Below are positions 1 to 8,745 of a stretch of DNA of 64,000 bases, one piece after another (position 1 is the stretch's first letter; the number at the start of each line of letters is the position of its first letter). This DNA comes from Belliella filtrata. Its GTDB lineage: Bacteria; Bacteroidota; Bacteroidia; Cytophagales; Cyclobacteriaceae. The stretch covers positions 62,001 to 126,000 of the forward strand of contig NZ_JAKZGP010000005.1 in the NCBI RefSeq assembly GCF_022549775.1, read 5' to 3'. The notes below the pieces were generated by a model. The model saw only the letters and a list, made by a program, of their open reading frames with translations. It did not search any database and was not told the origin of the DNA. Made by a program: the position numbers and the translations under genes.

Positions 1-285
1 TCCTTTTTTTCCAAAATATTCATTGATTATATCTGTCGTAATAAATACTATAGGCCAAATGATAGCACCAGCGGTGAGGTTAAAGTCTAAAACATAATCA
101 CCAAAAAAAGTCCACCCAACTGGTTGAAATCCCAGTGTCAACTCTCCTGAGAAAATCTTTACACCGATAATCTCTGCCAAAATTGCATTGGTGAGAAATA
201 TTCCAGAAAGAATGATAAATAGGTTGGTTTTCTTCGATTGGAATGCGGCAGCTTTATCAGAATTGATAGGTAAAGGTTCTCTCAT
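1..285 (-). CDS. Queuosine-precursor transporter, VUT/YhhQ family (partial)
   Basis: This is the N-terminal 95 residues of an integral membrane protein that continues off the left edge. After a polar stretch of about 20 residues comes a membrane segment containing LTNAILAEIIGVKIF, and then a second with LTAGAIIWPIVFITTDIINE. The asparagine- and glutamate-containing first helix and the IWPIVFITTDIINEYFGKK pattern are typical of the VUT family (PF02592), whose characterised members such as E. coli YhhQ import the queuosine precursors preQ0/preQ1. The ATG ends at 285 and lies 3 bases beyond the stop of the RNase Z gene, so the two are probably cotranscribed. The substrate is inferred from the family. 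Confidence 0.75.
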   Translation of the reverse strand, partial: MREPLPINSDKAAAFQSKKTNLFIILSGIFLTNAILAEIIGVKIFSGELTLGFQPVGWTFFGDYVLDFNLTAGAIIWPIVFITTDIINEYFGKKG

Positions 286-287
286 AT

Positions 288-1205
288 TTAAGCTATTGGA
301 TAAGTAACTCCTTCTTCTCCTATAATACTATTGGAAAATGAAACTTGTGCTTGTTCTAGTAGCGGAGTCAAACTAAGGTACCTGGTAGAAAAGTGACCCA
401 AAATCAATTTCTTCGCTTGTACTGCTGCTGCAATAAGTCCTGCTTGTCTGGCTGTACTGTGAAAAGTATCTTCAGCTCTTTCGCACTCTTCATCTCCAAA
501 TGTAGACTCGTGATAAATCGTCGTTACTCCCTTGATGTATGCTGTCAGATCAATAGGATCAAAGATAGTATCAGAGCAGAATGCATAAGACCTCAATGGA
601 GGAGGTGGGAGAGTAAACTCTGAAACTAGGTAGGTTTCTCCATTTTCATTGACATAATCCTTTCCCTTGCGCAAAGTATTTATAGCTTCCACACTTATTT
701 TTTTTTCAAGAAGTTTTGGCTTGTTCATATTTAGCAAGCCTTGTTTTTCTTGAATTAGAAATCCAGTACAGGGTATTCTATGCTTCAAAGGAAAGGAATG
801 AACTCGGAAATTTCTCTCTTCTAAAATCAAAGTTTTTTTATCTGGTTCTGTTGCGACAAACCTGATGGGGTAATTGAGTTTTGTATTGCTATACTTTAAC
901 TGTATGGTGATGATTTCATCGAGACCTTTTGGTCCAAAAATAGTCAAAAGCTTAGTCCTTCTGTGTAGATGAAAAGTTGTAATCAACCCCATGAGTCCAT
1001 AGTAATGGTCTCCGTGAAGGTGAGAAATAAATATGTAATCGATTTTACTGTATCGCAGTTTGAAGCCGCGCAATTGGTTTTGAGTACCCTCACCACAGTC
1101 TATAAGTAGGTAAGACATTCCAATATTAACCAATTGCGCAGTCTGATTCCTACCATGAGCAGGAATGGCAGCGTTTGAACCTAGAATAGTGACGCTAAAC
1201 TCCAA
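288..1205 (-). CDS. rnz: Ribonuclease Z
   Basis: A cytoplasmic metallo-beta-lactamase-fold endonuclease that trims tRNA precursors at the 3' end. The 305-residue length is normal for the short form. The zinc-binding motif SHLHGDH sits at residues 61-67 (His62, His64, Asp66, His67). Further metal ligands are seen in FPLKHRIP (His about 141), FCSDT (Asp about 212) and LGHFSTRY (His about 270). An insertion in the expected exosite position precedes the third ligand. It starts 2 bases after the STAS gene stop, so it is probably translated from the same message. The short tRNA here lacks an encoded CCA, which fits a need for RNase Z. Confidence 0.95.
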   Translation of the reverse strand: MEFSVTILGSNAAIPAHGRNQTAQLVNIGMSYLLIDCGEGTQNQLRGFKLRYSKIDYIFISHLHGDHYYGLMGLITTFHLHRRTKLLTIFGPKGLDEIITIQLKYSNTKLNYPIRFVATEPDKKTLILEERNFRVHSFPLKHRIPCTGFLIQEKQGLLNMNKPKLLEKKISVEAINTLRKGKDYVNENGETYLVSEFTLPPPPLRSYAFCSDTIFDPIDLTAYIKGVTTIYHESTFGDEECERAEDTFHSTARQAGLIAAAVQAKKLILGHFSTRYLSLTPLLEQAQVSFSNSIIGEEGVTYPIA

Positions 1206-1207
1206 AA

Positions 1208-1588
1208 TTAATCTTCTTCTTCTTCAGCTCCAGCAGTTTTGATCGTATGCATGAACACAGCTTCAGCTGCCTCTTCTAGGGTATCTACTATTGTAAACAC
1301 TTTGTCTAGCATAGAAATTTTAATCAATTTCAAGACATGTTCTTGTGGTGCTACGATTACAAAAATCCCACCTTCTCTGTTAAACTCCCTATTGCCGACA
1401 AGCAAAGCGCTAAGACCACTAGAGTCTGCATATTTTACATGGCTCATGTCTAGGATCAAATTCTCATATCCTTCGGCATGTACGGTAAGTAATTCTGATT
1501 TTAACTTTGGAGACAAAGATGAATCTAATTTCTCTTCTTGTGGTGTGAATACCACATATTGCTCTTTTTTATCTACTGTATATTTCAT
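1208..1588 (-). CDS. STAS-domain protein (anti-sigma factor antagonist-like)
   Basis: A 126-residue single STAS domain of the SpoIIAA/RsbV type. The phosphoacceptor loop reads YADSSGLS at residues 53-60, so Ser57 is the likely site phosphorylated by a partner kinase. The C-terminus has an acidic tail (EEEED). No serine kinase or sigma-B-like gene is nearby, so the partner must be elsewhere. The gene is directly upstream of rnz on the same strand with a 2-base gap. Family members work by partner switching; which sigma factor or other process it controls here cannot be told from the sequence. Confidence 0.85.
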   Translation of the reverse strand: MKYTVDKKEQYVVFTPQEEKLDSSLSPKLKSELLTVHAEGYENLILDMSHVKYADSSGLSALLVGNREFNREGGIFVIVAPQEHVLKLIKISMLDKVFTIVDTLEEAAEAVFMHTIKTAGAEEEED

Positions 1589-1763
1589 ATCCTGTTTTTG
1601 TTTTCAATAATGCGTTTGAAAGTAATATGGTTCATTCTTCACTTGAATGAGCCAAAGTATTTTTTATCCTTTGAACAATTAAAGTAATCTTCTGCCTCAA
1701 TTGTTCGATGTTTTATGATTTTTTCAAAGAAATATCAAATCATAGGTTGAGACTTCGAAAACA

Positions 1764-2699
1764 TTAGATACTTTTCAAAACAGCTTCTTCAATTCTGCTT
1801 TCTAGGTTCCATGTTTCAGCTTTCACGAATGATTCTCCTGTGATTTTTTCATAAAGCTCAATGTATCTATCTGAAATTTCTTGAACAAATGCCGCAGGCA
1901 TATCAGGTACTTGTTGCCCCTCTTTTCCTTGGAATCCATTGCTAATCAGCCATTGCCTTACAAACTCTTTGGATAATTGCTTCTGGGGTAATCCAGCCGA
2001 CTGATTTGCTTGAAAGCTATCTGCATAGAAGTATCTTGATGAATCAGGTGTATGGATCTCATCGATCAGGTATATTTGACCTTCATATTTTCCGAATTCA
2101 TATTTTGTATCTACCAAAATTAGGCCTTTCTGTGCAGCTATCTCTGTACCTCTTGCATACAATGCATGGGTATATTTTTCCAAAATCAAATAATCTTCTT
2201 CAGAAACGATACCTTTGGCAAGTATGGATTCTCTAGAAATATCCTCATCATGTCCCTCATCTGCCTTTGTAGTCGGTGTAATGATAGGTTGAGGTAATTT
2301 ATCGTTTTCTCTTAATCCATCAGGTAATGCCACGCCACAGATTGTTCTTTTTCCTGCTGCATATTCACGAGCTGCATGCCCAGCCAAATATCCTCTGATC
2401 ACCATTTCTACTTTGAAAGGCTCACATTTTTTACCCATTGTGACATTTGGGTCAGGATGTGCAGTGACCCAATTGGGCACAATATCAGCTGTAGCGTCGA
2501 GAAACTTGGCAGCAATCTGATTCAACACTTGCCCTTTGAAAGGTATTGGTTTTGGAAGTACAACATCAAAAGCTGAAATTCTGTCTGTTGCTACCACTAC
2601 TATTGACTTTTCAAACTTGTAAACGTCTCTGACTTTACCTTTATAAAATCCCGTCTGATTGGGAAACTGAAAATTGGTCTCTTTAATTGCGCCTTTCAT
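1764..2699 (-). CDS. purC: Phosphoribosylaminoimidazole-succinocarboxamide (SAICAR) synthase
   Basis: A cytoplasmic purine biosynthesis enzyme joining CAIR and aspartate with ATP to give SAICAR. At 311 residues it is the longer form found in yeast and many Bacteroidota rather than the roughly 240-residue enterobacterial form. Family signatures are GKVRDVY near the N-terminus, [13 protein letters not shown] (residues 38-50), [16 protein letters not shown] (about 97-112), and [11 protein letters not shown] followed by [12 protein letters not shown] (about 195-222). It stands alone on the minus strand with 175 bases to the STAS gene and about 100 bases to the next gene upstream. Annotation is secure. 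Confidence 0.96.
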   Translation of the reverse strand: MKGAIKETNFQFPNQTGFYKGKVRDVYKFEKSIVVVATDRISAFDVVLPKPIPFKGQVLNQIAAKFLDATADIVPNWVTAHPDPNVTMGKKCEPFKVEMVIRGYLAGHAAREYAAGKRTICGVALPDGLRENDKLPQPIITPTTKADEGHDEDISRESILAKGIVSEEDYLILEKYTHALYARGTEIAAQKGLILVDTKYEFGKYEGQIYLIDEIHTPDSSRYFYADSFQANQSAGLPQKQLSKEFVRQWLISNGFQGKEGQQVPDMPAAFVQEISDRYIELYEKITGESFVKAETWNLESRIEEAVLKSI

Positions 2700-2803
2700 C
2701 TTAATTTTCTTTGGACAAAAATAAAAAAAGCAAGTGGTAATAGAACTGGTTTTTTGAATTTATATACCAAGTTTGACAAGCTTTTTGAGATAATTCTAAT
2801 CAT

Positions 2804-3901
2804 TTATTTACTTTGTTCACTTACAAATTTTCCTTCTCTGAATACACGCTCCATGATTAATTCACCCATCTCATTGTAAATCTTTTGGTTACCGTGAATT
2901 ATTCCTCGGATATAGGGAAGTTCTTCTTTGATGTTTCCATTGGCATGATATACTTTCGTGATACCTTGCTGTCGACCATTCACATAAGTTTCTTCTTGCT
3001 TTGTTTGCCCTGATTCATAGAAAGAAATGACTTTTCCGATATTACTTAGCTTATCAAAAAAAACTTGTTCTTCAAGCTGACCAGTAGGGTAGAAGCTCTC
3101 GGTAGTTCCAATGGATAAACCATTCTTGTATTGACTGCTTTCAGCAATTTGGCCATCTTCATAGAAGCTCTTGAATGTGCCATTTGGATCACCTTTTTTA
3201 TATTTCCCCACTTTGGAAATTTGACCAGTTTCATGATACTGGATGTAGTTACCATGTTGATAACCAGATTTAAAGCTTATGTTTGACTTGATTTTTCCAG
3301 ACTCGTAATAACTTACTACTTCACCTTGAATCAGCCCTTTTTTGTAAGGAGTAACGGATTTGAGGACACCATTACTGTAATATTGATTCTGATCACCTTC
3401 TAGCACACCATAATTGTAATTTGACTTTTGAAGGGAGGAACCCTCTTCATTGTACATTATAGTTTCACCATGTGGCTTATTTTTCGCAAAATTTGCTTTT
3501 TGCTTTATTTTCCCATTAGGATAGAATGTAAGCAACTCCCCTTCAATTTGATTATCTAGGTAAGTGACTTCTTGAGTTTTGATTCCTTGCTCATCATAGG
3601 TTTTGGAAACGCCTTCTTTCTTATCATTCAGATAGGTTGTAACGCGTAGGGTGTCTTGAGTGCCGGGGAAAAAGTCAACAAACGAACCTTGCCTTTGACC
3701 AGCTTCAAATTGACCTTTTACAGCCAAGTTGCCACTTTCATAATACAAATGGTAATCCCCTTCTTTGACACCATTAACTAGCTCAAAAACCTCTTTGACT
3801 TTTGTCTTCTCTTCATTATAATATGTTTTTACTTGCTGATTTTGAGCAAGTAATTTACTTATTGATAAAGTAATGATTAAAGTAAGACACAGTCTATTCA
3901 T
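2804..3901 (-). CDS. Secreted YwqK/MORN-like repeat protein
   Basis: About 365 residues, nearly all of them tandem repeats of roughly 23 residues with the core YYESGKIK or FYPNGKLK followed by GxxHGxxxxY. This is the pattern of the YwqK family (MORN_2-type repeats). The internal ATG ending at 3901 is chosen because the following residues (MNRLCLTLIITLSISKLLAQ) form a clean Sec signal peptide; an upstream in-frame ATG at 3949 would bury it. The protein is therefore probably periplasmic or surface exposed. Such repeats usually bind partners or membranes. YwqK is called an antitoxin in some annotations, but no toxin partner is seen next to this gene, so no specific role is claimed. Confidence 0.8.
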   Translation of the reverse strand: MNRLCLTLIITLSISKLLAQNQQVKTYYNEEKTKVKEVFELVNGVKEGDYHLYYESGNLAVKGQFEAGQRQGSFVDFFPGTQDTLRVTTYLNDKKEGVSKTYDEQGIKTQEVTYLDNQIEGELLTFYPNGKIKQKANFAKNKPHGETIMYNEEGSSLQKSNYNYGVLEGDQNQYYSNGVLKSVTPYKKGLIQGEVVSYYESGKIKSNISFKSGYQHGNYIQYHETGQISKVGKYKKGDPNGTFKSFYEDGQIAESSQYKNGLSIGTTESFYPTGQLEEQVFFDKLSNIGKVISFYESGQTKQEETYVNGRQQGITKVYHANGNIKEELPYIRGIIHGNQKIYNEMGELIMERVFREGKFVSEQSK

Positions 3902-3985
3902 GATGCTTCTAAGTGTTAGACACAACTTAATTTGATATAGCCAATTCAAGAAGCCAACTTTTCATATCCTAAAACTTGAATACAA

Positions 3986-5164
3986 TTACAACTTCTCAAT
4001 AACAATGGCAGAAGCACCGCCACCTCCATTACAGATACCAGCCACTCCAATTTTCCCCTTTTTTGCTGTCAAGACAGTGTTCAAAGTAGCAATGATCCTC
4101 GCTCCTGAAGCTCCAAGTGGGTGACCTAATGAAACAGCTCCTCCAAAAACATTTAATTTATCATTGTCTAAGTTAAGTTGTTTTTTGTTAGCCAAAGCTA
4201 CTGCCGCAAATGCTTCATTGATTTCGTAGAAATCCACATCATTTTCTGTAAGACCAGCATTCTTGATAGCTTTTGGAATGGCTAATGCAGGTGCTGTAGT
4301 AAACCAAAGTGGGTCTTGTGCTGCATCTGCAAATCCTCTAATCTTCGCAATTGGCTTCAAACCTAATTCTTGAGCTTTTTCTTTTGACACCAAGATCAAT
4401 GCAGAAGCTCCATCATTCATGGTCGAAGCATTGGCTGCGGTCACTGTTCCTTCTTTATCAAAAACTGGCCTTAAACTGGCTATTTTATCAAACATGACAT
4501 TCTTGAATTCCTCATCTTCATCTATGACGATTTTTTCACCTTTTCTTCCAGTAATCTCTACAGGTACGACTTCGTCTTTGAAAACACCATTTTTCCATGA
4601 TTCAGCGGATCTATTGTAAGATTGAATGGCATATTCGTCTTGATCCTCACGGCTGATGCTCATCTCTTTGGCTGTATGTTCTGCACAATTTCCCATAGGA
4701 AACTTGTTGTAAACCTCAAAAAGACCATCTTTTGCCAATCCATCAATGAATTCGGCATTTCCAAATTTATATCCGAACCTAGCTTTTGGAATATAATAAG
4801 GCACATTGGACATGCTTTCCATTCCTCCTGCTACTACTATTTCATTTTGTCCAGTCATGATGCTTTGTGCGCCAAACATGACAGCTTTCATTCCTGATGA
4901 GCACACCTTGTTGATCGTGGTACAAGGTACATTATAGCCAATACCAGCACCGATTGCGGCTTGCCTTGCTGGGGCTTGGCCAAGGTTTGCTGACAGGACA
5001 TTACCCATCAAAACTTCATCAACTGATTCTGCCTTAACGCCAGCTTTGTCTAAAGCTCCTTTGATAGCTATACTTCCTAATTCGGTGGCCGACAGTCCTG
5101 ATAGCTTACCTCCGAAGCTTCCTAGTGGAGTTCTTACAGCTGCTACAATAAATACTTCTTTCAT
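3986..5164 (-). CDS. Acetyl-CoA C-acetyltransferase (thiolase)
   Basis: A 392-residue type II thiolase that condenses or cleaves acetoacetyl-CoA. The acyl-accepting cysteine is Cys88 in TTINKVCSSGMKAV. The C-terminal motifs are INEAFAA, GGAVSLGHPLGASGAR (catalytic His about 348) and GICNGGGGASA (second catalytic Cys about 378). Length and all active-site residues match biosynthetic or degradative acetyl-CoA acetyltransferases (AtoB/PhaA/ThlA-like). There is no neighbouring hydroxyacyl-CoA dehydrogenase, so whether it serves fatty acid or amino acid breakdown, or synthesis, is not indicated. Confidence 0.95.
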   Translation of the reverse strand: MKEVFIVAAVRTPLGSFGGKLSGLSATELGSIAIKGALDKAGVKAESVDEVLMGNVLSANLGQAPARQAAIGAGIGYNVPCTTINKVCSSGMKAVMFGAQSIMTGQNEIVVAGGMESMSNVPYYIPKARFGYKFGNAEFIDGLAKDGLFEVYNKFPMGNCAEHTAKEMSISREDQDEYAIQSYNRSAESWKNGVFKDEVVPVEITGRKGEKIVIDEDEEFKNVMFDKIASLRPVFDKEGTVTAANASTMNDGASALILVSKEKAQELGLKPIAKIRGFADAAQDPLWFTTAPALAIPKAIKNAGLTENDVDFYEINEAFAAVALANKKQLNLDNDKLNVFGGAVSLGHPLGASGARIIATLNTVLTAKKGKIGVAGICNGGGGASAIVIEKL

Positions 5165-5357
5165 TGGGTTTATATTTAAATTAGAATGTTTTATAATTAT
5201 AAGACTTTTGAATTTGAGAATTGCAACAATGGCAATCCTCTATTCAATTAGGTGCTTTTGTCTCGAAGATATCTTAAAGACGTGAGATTTGAGAATCAGT
5301 CCTATTTTTCACATCTAAATGATTGGCTGGACGGACTTCATCTCTCCTCTATAATCA

Positions 5358-5395
5358 AATCTAAAATCTGAAATCTAAACCCGATAGCTATCGGG
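5358..5395. repeat. Heptamer tandem repeat plus 16-bp perfect palindrome
   Basis: In the 250-base gap between the thiolase and BatC genes, three tandem copies of AAATCTA/G lie at about 5358-5378, followed at 5380-5395 by the perfect palindrome CCCGATAGCTATCGGG. The palindrome ends about 20 bases from the BatC stop. It could act as a terminator stem or be a dispersed intergenic palindrome; only one copy is visible in this window. Confidence 0.6.
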
Positions 5396-5414
5396 ACTAA
5401 GAGCTATCCCAAGC

Positions 5415-6275
5415 CTACCATTCCGGCAACCCTCTTTCAGGTCTTTTGGTTGGGTTCTTTCTGTTTTGTTGGATGTAACGTAATTCTGCGGCATTCATCG
5501 CTTCAAGAATTTGGGCAGCTTGCTCGGGCGTCAAATTCATTTCTTTCAGCCTTTCTTTCAATTGCTCTTTTGCTTTCTCTCTGTCGCTAAGGTCACTATC
5601 TAGATTACTTTCCTGATTGTCAGATTCATCTTGAGATTGCTGACCATCCTTATCTTCTTTTTGCTCTGACTTAGAAGCTTCATCTTCGTTAGTTTGCTCA
5701 TCACCTTCACCATCCTTCTTGTTTTCATCGCTCTTGTCTTGATTTTGATCTTGATCTTGATCTTCTTGATCTTGATCTTCTTGATCATCCTGATTTTCAT
5801 CATTTTCACCTTCTTGATCTTGCTGATCCTGGTCTGGATTTTCTTCCATCCATCGAGCGAGAAGCTCATAATTATACCTTGCAGCTTCATTACTAGGATC
5901 TTTGATCAAAGAAAACTTAAAAGCTTCAAGTGCTTCTTCAAATTGCTGATCTTGGGCAAGTAATATACCATTGTGATTGAATGAAAATGAAGCAATGTAT
6001 TTATTTTTCGAACTGATCAATCCTGTAAAAGTCCTTTGGGCTTCTTCTCTTTGTTCATTGTTCATGTAGCTTAAGCCAAGGTTGAATTGCACTTCTGGAG
6101 AGTCCATTTCAAAATCAGAGATCAATATCAAATGATCAGCCACTGATTTTTCATATTCGGCAGAAGCATAGCTGGTTTTGGCATTTTTGATCGCCTTATT
6201 CATCTTAGTGATCAGAAGCCAAGAACTTGGGATCAATAATAAAAGCAAAAATATAGTTCTAATGGTAGCTATCAT
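5415..6275 (-). CDS. batC: TPR protein, BatC-like (aerotolerance operon)
   Basis: About 286 residues: an N-terminal membrane anchor or signal (IRTIFLLLLLIPSSWLL), then tetratricopeptide-type helices (about 30-145; SADHLI..NLGLSYMNNEQREEA, EEALEAFKFSLIKDPSNEAARYNYEL), then a highly acidic low-complexity region rich in Asp, Gln and Glu (about 150-220), and a short C-terminal helical segment. The ATG ending at 6275 is preferred; an alternative GTG at 6290 abuts the BatB stop. BatC proteins form complexes with VWA Bat proteins at the cytoplasmic membrane. The DNA of the acidic stretch is built from near-repeats of GATCAAGATCAA and is prone to length change. Confidence 0.75.
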   Translation of the reverse strand: MIATIRTIFLLLLLIPSSWLLITKMNKAIKNAKTSYASAEYEKSVADHLILISDFEMDSPEVQFNLGLSYMNNEQREEAQRTFTGLISSKNKYIASFSFNHNGILLAQDQQFEEALEAFKFSLIKDPSNEAARYNYELLARWMEENPDQDQQDQEGENDENQDDQEDQDQEDQDQDQNQDKSDENKKDGEGDEQTNEDEASKSEQKEDKDGQQSQDESDNQESNLDSDLSDREKAKEQLKERLKEMNLTPEQAAQILEAMNAAELRYIQQNRKNPTKRPERGLPEW

Positions 6276-6290
6276 AATTGATTTGGTCAC

Positions 6291-7256
6291 TTATAGATTT
6301 ATAGTTCTGAATGGTAAAATCATGTCAACCAATGCCAGGGCTAATCCAGCTAAGAGGAAGTAGAAGTACTTGTTGGCAGAAGCTTCGATCATTCTACTTC
6401 CTGTTACTGCTCCCTCTTGTCTTTCAATGGCAGCTATAAGGTTAGGTATTTCTTGATTTTCATCACTCAATTCAAAATATCCTCCGTCAGTTTGTGCGGC
6501 GAGGTATTTCAAGTTGCTAGGTTCTAGTCGAGTTACAGCAGGTTGATTGGTTTTAGGATCTACAATCAAGCTATTTCCTTTGGGTATTGTGCTTCCTTGT
6601 GAAGTTCCAACACCTAGACTGAAAACTTTGATTCCGGCTGTATTGAGATCATTGATAACGGCTCTGAAATTTTCTCCGAAATCTTCTCCATCTGAAATCA
6701 AAATGATTGATTTGCTATTTGCCTCTGGCCTCTCATCACTGGTGAATTTACCAATTGCTAGCTGAAGAGGTGCCATGAGATCTGTTCCTTGATTGGGTAC
6801 CAAGTTGGTGTTCAGGCCATCAATGTGTAAATTGAATACATTTTGATCAAATGTCAATGGACATTGGATAAATGCTTCAGAACTAAAAATAATCAATCCT
6901 AGCCTATCACCAGCAAACTGCTTTGCTAAGTTTTTTAATTCAAATTTCACTTTCTGAAGTCGGCTTGGGCCAATATCAGTGGCATTCATCGACTGGGAAA
7001 GGTCTACTACAAAATAGATGTCTTTGCCTTCTTCTTTGATCTCTTTCATAGAAGTGCCCACCGAAGGCCCGGCTATAGCAATTAGAAATAAGGCAAAATA
7101 GCAAATCCTGAGAAAAAGTTTCAGGATCAGTCTATGCCTTTTGACCTTGAGTTTTCTATTGATCAAATAAAATCTGTACAAGTAAATGGCGTAAAGCAAT
7201 CCGAATACAATTGCCAGCCCTAATATTAATTTTCCGTCAGGATAAGCCCAAATCAT
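6291..7256 (-). CDS. batB: VWA-domain membrane protein, BatB-like
   Basis: A 321-residue protein with two N-terminal membrane helices (about 10-28 and 45-63), a von Willebrand A domain, and a C-terminal membrane helix (about 298-315). The metal-ion adhesion site is intact: DLSQS at Asp85-Ser89, a threonine in NQGTDLMAP, and ISDGEDFG. Size, topology and the directly following TPR gene identify it as BatB rather than BatA. In Bacteroidota Bat operons usually run MoxR-DUF58-BatA-BatB-BatC-BatD-BatE; here only the BatB-BatC pair is present. The upstream neighbour is a cyclophilin. Confidence 0.85.
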   Translation of the reverse strand: MIWAYPDGKLILGLAIVFGLLYAIYLYRFYLINRKLKVKRHRLILKLFLRICYFALFLIAIAGPSVGTSMKEIKEEGKDIYFVVDLSQSMNATDIGPSRLQKVKFELKNLAKQFAGDRLGLIIFSSEAFIQCPLTFDQNVFNLHIDGLNTNLVPNQGTDLMAPLQLAIGKFTSDERPEANSKSIILISDGEDFGENFRAVINDLNTAGIKVFSLGVGTSQGSTIPKGNSLIVDPKTNQPAVTRLEPSNLKYLAAQTDGGYFELSDENQEIPNLIAAIERQEGAVTGSRMIEASANKYFYFLLAGLALALVDMILPFRTINL

Positions 7257-7284
7257 GCCTTGAAATTATAAAATAATAACGAAT

Positions 7285-7860
7285 TTACGAGTCGATTAAT
7301 TTTTTGATTTCAGAATTAGTTAGATAAATAATGTTAATTTCCATACTTACAGGCTCCAATGGTAAGTCCTTTTCATCTCTTTTAGCGAAGACAATCTTGT
7401 CTACAACGTCCATACCTTTAATAACTTGTCCAAATACAGTGTACTCATTATCGAGCCGATGCAGACCAGCCTGGTTGTGTACGATATAAAACTGACAAGT
7501 TGCAGATAGTTTTTCGGGATTATCATCTCGGCCTGCACCTACAGCACCGTAGACGTGCGTGATTCCTTTGACAAACTCTGGCCCTAGAAGGAATTCGGGA
7601 TCATTGAAACCCTCTTCAGTATCAGGACAACCTGCTTGCGCTACAAAGTTTGGAATTACCCGATTGAACGTCAAAGAATCCCAATAATTTTTCTCCGCTA
7701 AGTCAATAAAGCTCTCCTTATGTTTAGGTGTTTCATTGAAAAGCTTGATGTAAATATCCCCTTGACTGGTTTTAATCAATCCTATAGCTTCTTTACTTTG
7801 TGTTTGACCCTTGTAATATAGCCCAAAGCAAAGGAATAATATTAGCCAAATTCTTATCAT
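7285..7860 (-). CDS. Secreted cyclophilin-type peptidyl-prolyl isomerase
   Basis: About 191 residues with a signal peptide (MIRIWLILFLCFGLYYKGQTQ) when the ATG ending at 7860 is used; an earlier ATG at 7890 adds ten residues in front of it. The cyclophilin core is recognisable: GDIYIKLFNETPKHKESF, FNRVIPNFVAQAGCP, SATCQFYIVHN, and DNEYTVFGQVIKGMDVVDKI. The expected tryptophan of the cyclosporin pocket is not obvious, as in most bacterial forms. It should assist folding of exported proteins in the periplasm. It is 28 bases upstream of batB on the same strand. Confidence 0.9.
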   Translation of the reverse strand: MIRIWLILFLCFGLYYKGQTQSKEAIGLIKTSQGDIYIKLFNETPKHKESFIDLAEKNYWDSLTFNRVIPNFVAQAGCPDTEEGFNDPEFLLGPEFVKGITHVYGAVGAGRDDNPEKLSATCQFYIVHNQAGLHRLDNEYTVFGQVIKGMDVVDKIVFAKRDEKDLPLEPVSMEINIIYLTNSEIKKLIDS

Positions 7861-7890
7861 TCGGCTAATATAATAAAAGGAGTGTAACAT

Positions 7891-8274
7891 TTTTCAGAAG
7901 TAATGAATTACCATGATATCTACTCAAAAAACATAGTATAATGAATTACATATTTAAGTTAATGCTTTTAGCTTTCAATTAAAAAATAATAGGTTTTGAT
8001 AGTTTTGAGACAATTGATGTCAATAGTGCTTGTTACGCTGTCTGGGTTATTTTTTTTAATTAAAATTTAGTATTAGTTTAGGAGATGAGTATTTTAGTTT
8101 TTGATAATGATCTGAAATTTAAATGTTTGTAATGGAAATTCATGTTAGTATTATTTTGAATTAAACAAACTACTCAAAACTATGCAAAGTTAATTTTGAT
8201 TGCTATAAGTGGAATTGAAATAGTGCTAGAAGGTGTAAGAAAGGTGATTTTATAAGTTAGACAATATTGAAAAA
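7891..8274. other. Intergenic region without a recognised gene
   Basis: About 385 AT-rich bases between divergent genes (cyclophilin leftward, HIRAN protein rightward). No supported open reading frame, RNA gene or clear hairpin was seen. It must contain the promoters of both neighbours, but no convincing TAnnTTTG element was picked out. Confidence 0.5.
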
Positions 8275-8745
8275 ATGAAAAGGAAGGAATTTTTAAGGGT
8301 ATTTGGATTAGTGAGTACAGGGTTTTTGTTGCCTGAAGTGTCAAGTGCAAAGGGTTCTCAAGAAACCTTACAAATGAGAGATGTTCAGGTATATGATAAT
8401 TACTTGAAAGGAATCCAGTACTACGATTTTTCTAAGGTTTTTAATGAAACTGAAGTAGGGGATGAGCTAGAGATCGAGAGGTTTCCAAACCATAAATTTG
8501 ACAAGTTTGCCGTAGGCATCCGAAGAGGGGAGAATTTTCTAGGATATATACCAGCTTACGAGAATATCGTATTGGCAAATCTCCTGGATGCAGGGGTACC
8601 TATGTACGCAAAGATCACCTCAATTGACACCTATAGAAGTGTAGGAGTAGGTATCTGGGCTTCACTGGTCACATCCCAATACGAATCCCTAGAACCCTTG
8701 ACACACCAAGCAGCAGATGATGTGGAAGATTGGTATAGGAGGTAA
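8275..8745 (+). CDS. HIRAN-domain protein with a putative export signal
   Basis: A 156-residue protein. Residues 1-26 (KRKEFLR followed by a hydrophobic stretch and SSAKG) look like a signal peptide with a Tat-like start. Residues about 45-140 match the HIRAN domain (PF08797): GIQYYDF, VGDELEIERFPNHKFDKFAVGIRRG, FLGYIPAYENIVLANLLDAG and a final strand. HIRAN domains usually bind single-stranded DNA ends and are found in helicases such as HLTF or in small nucleic-acid enzymes, so an exported stand-alone copy is unusual. If the first 26 residues are not cleaved, it may be a cytoplasmic protein with a hydrophobic start. It stands alone beside an insertion element. Confidence 0.75.
   Translation: MKRKEFLRVFGLVSTGFLLPEVSSAKGSQETLQMRDVQVYDNYLKGIQYYDFSKVFNETEVGDELEIERFPNHKFDKFAVGIRRGENFLGYIPAYENIVLANLLDAGVPMYAKITSIDTYRSVGVGIWASLVTSQYESLEPLTHQAADDVEDWYRR

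Noticed and set aside
393-623. Plus-strand open frames opposite rnz and many similar frames opposite long genes (for example 26808-27095, 36928-37305, 47441-47771)
   Set aside because: They lie wholly antisense to secure genes and have no homology signals; they are shadows of codon bias.
5694-5890. Array-like short repeats of GATCAAGATCAA type, resembling a repeat array
   Set aside because: The pattern is the coding sequence of the acidic Asp/Gln/Glu stretch of BatC; there are no spacers and no palindromic repeat unit.
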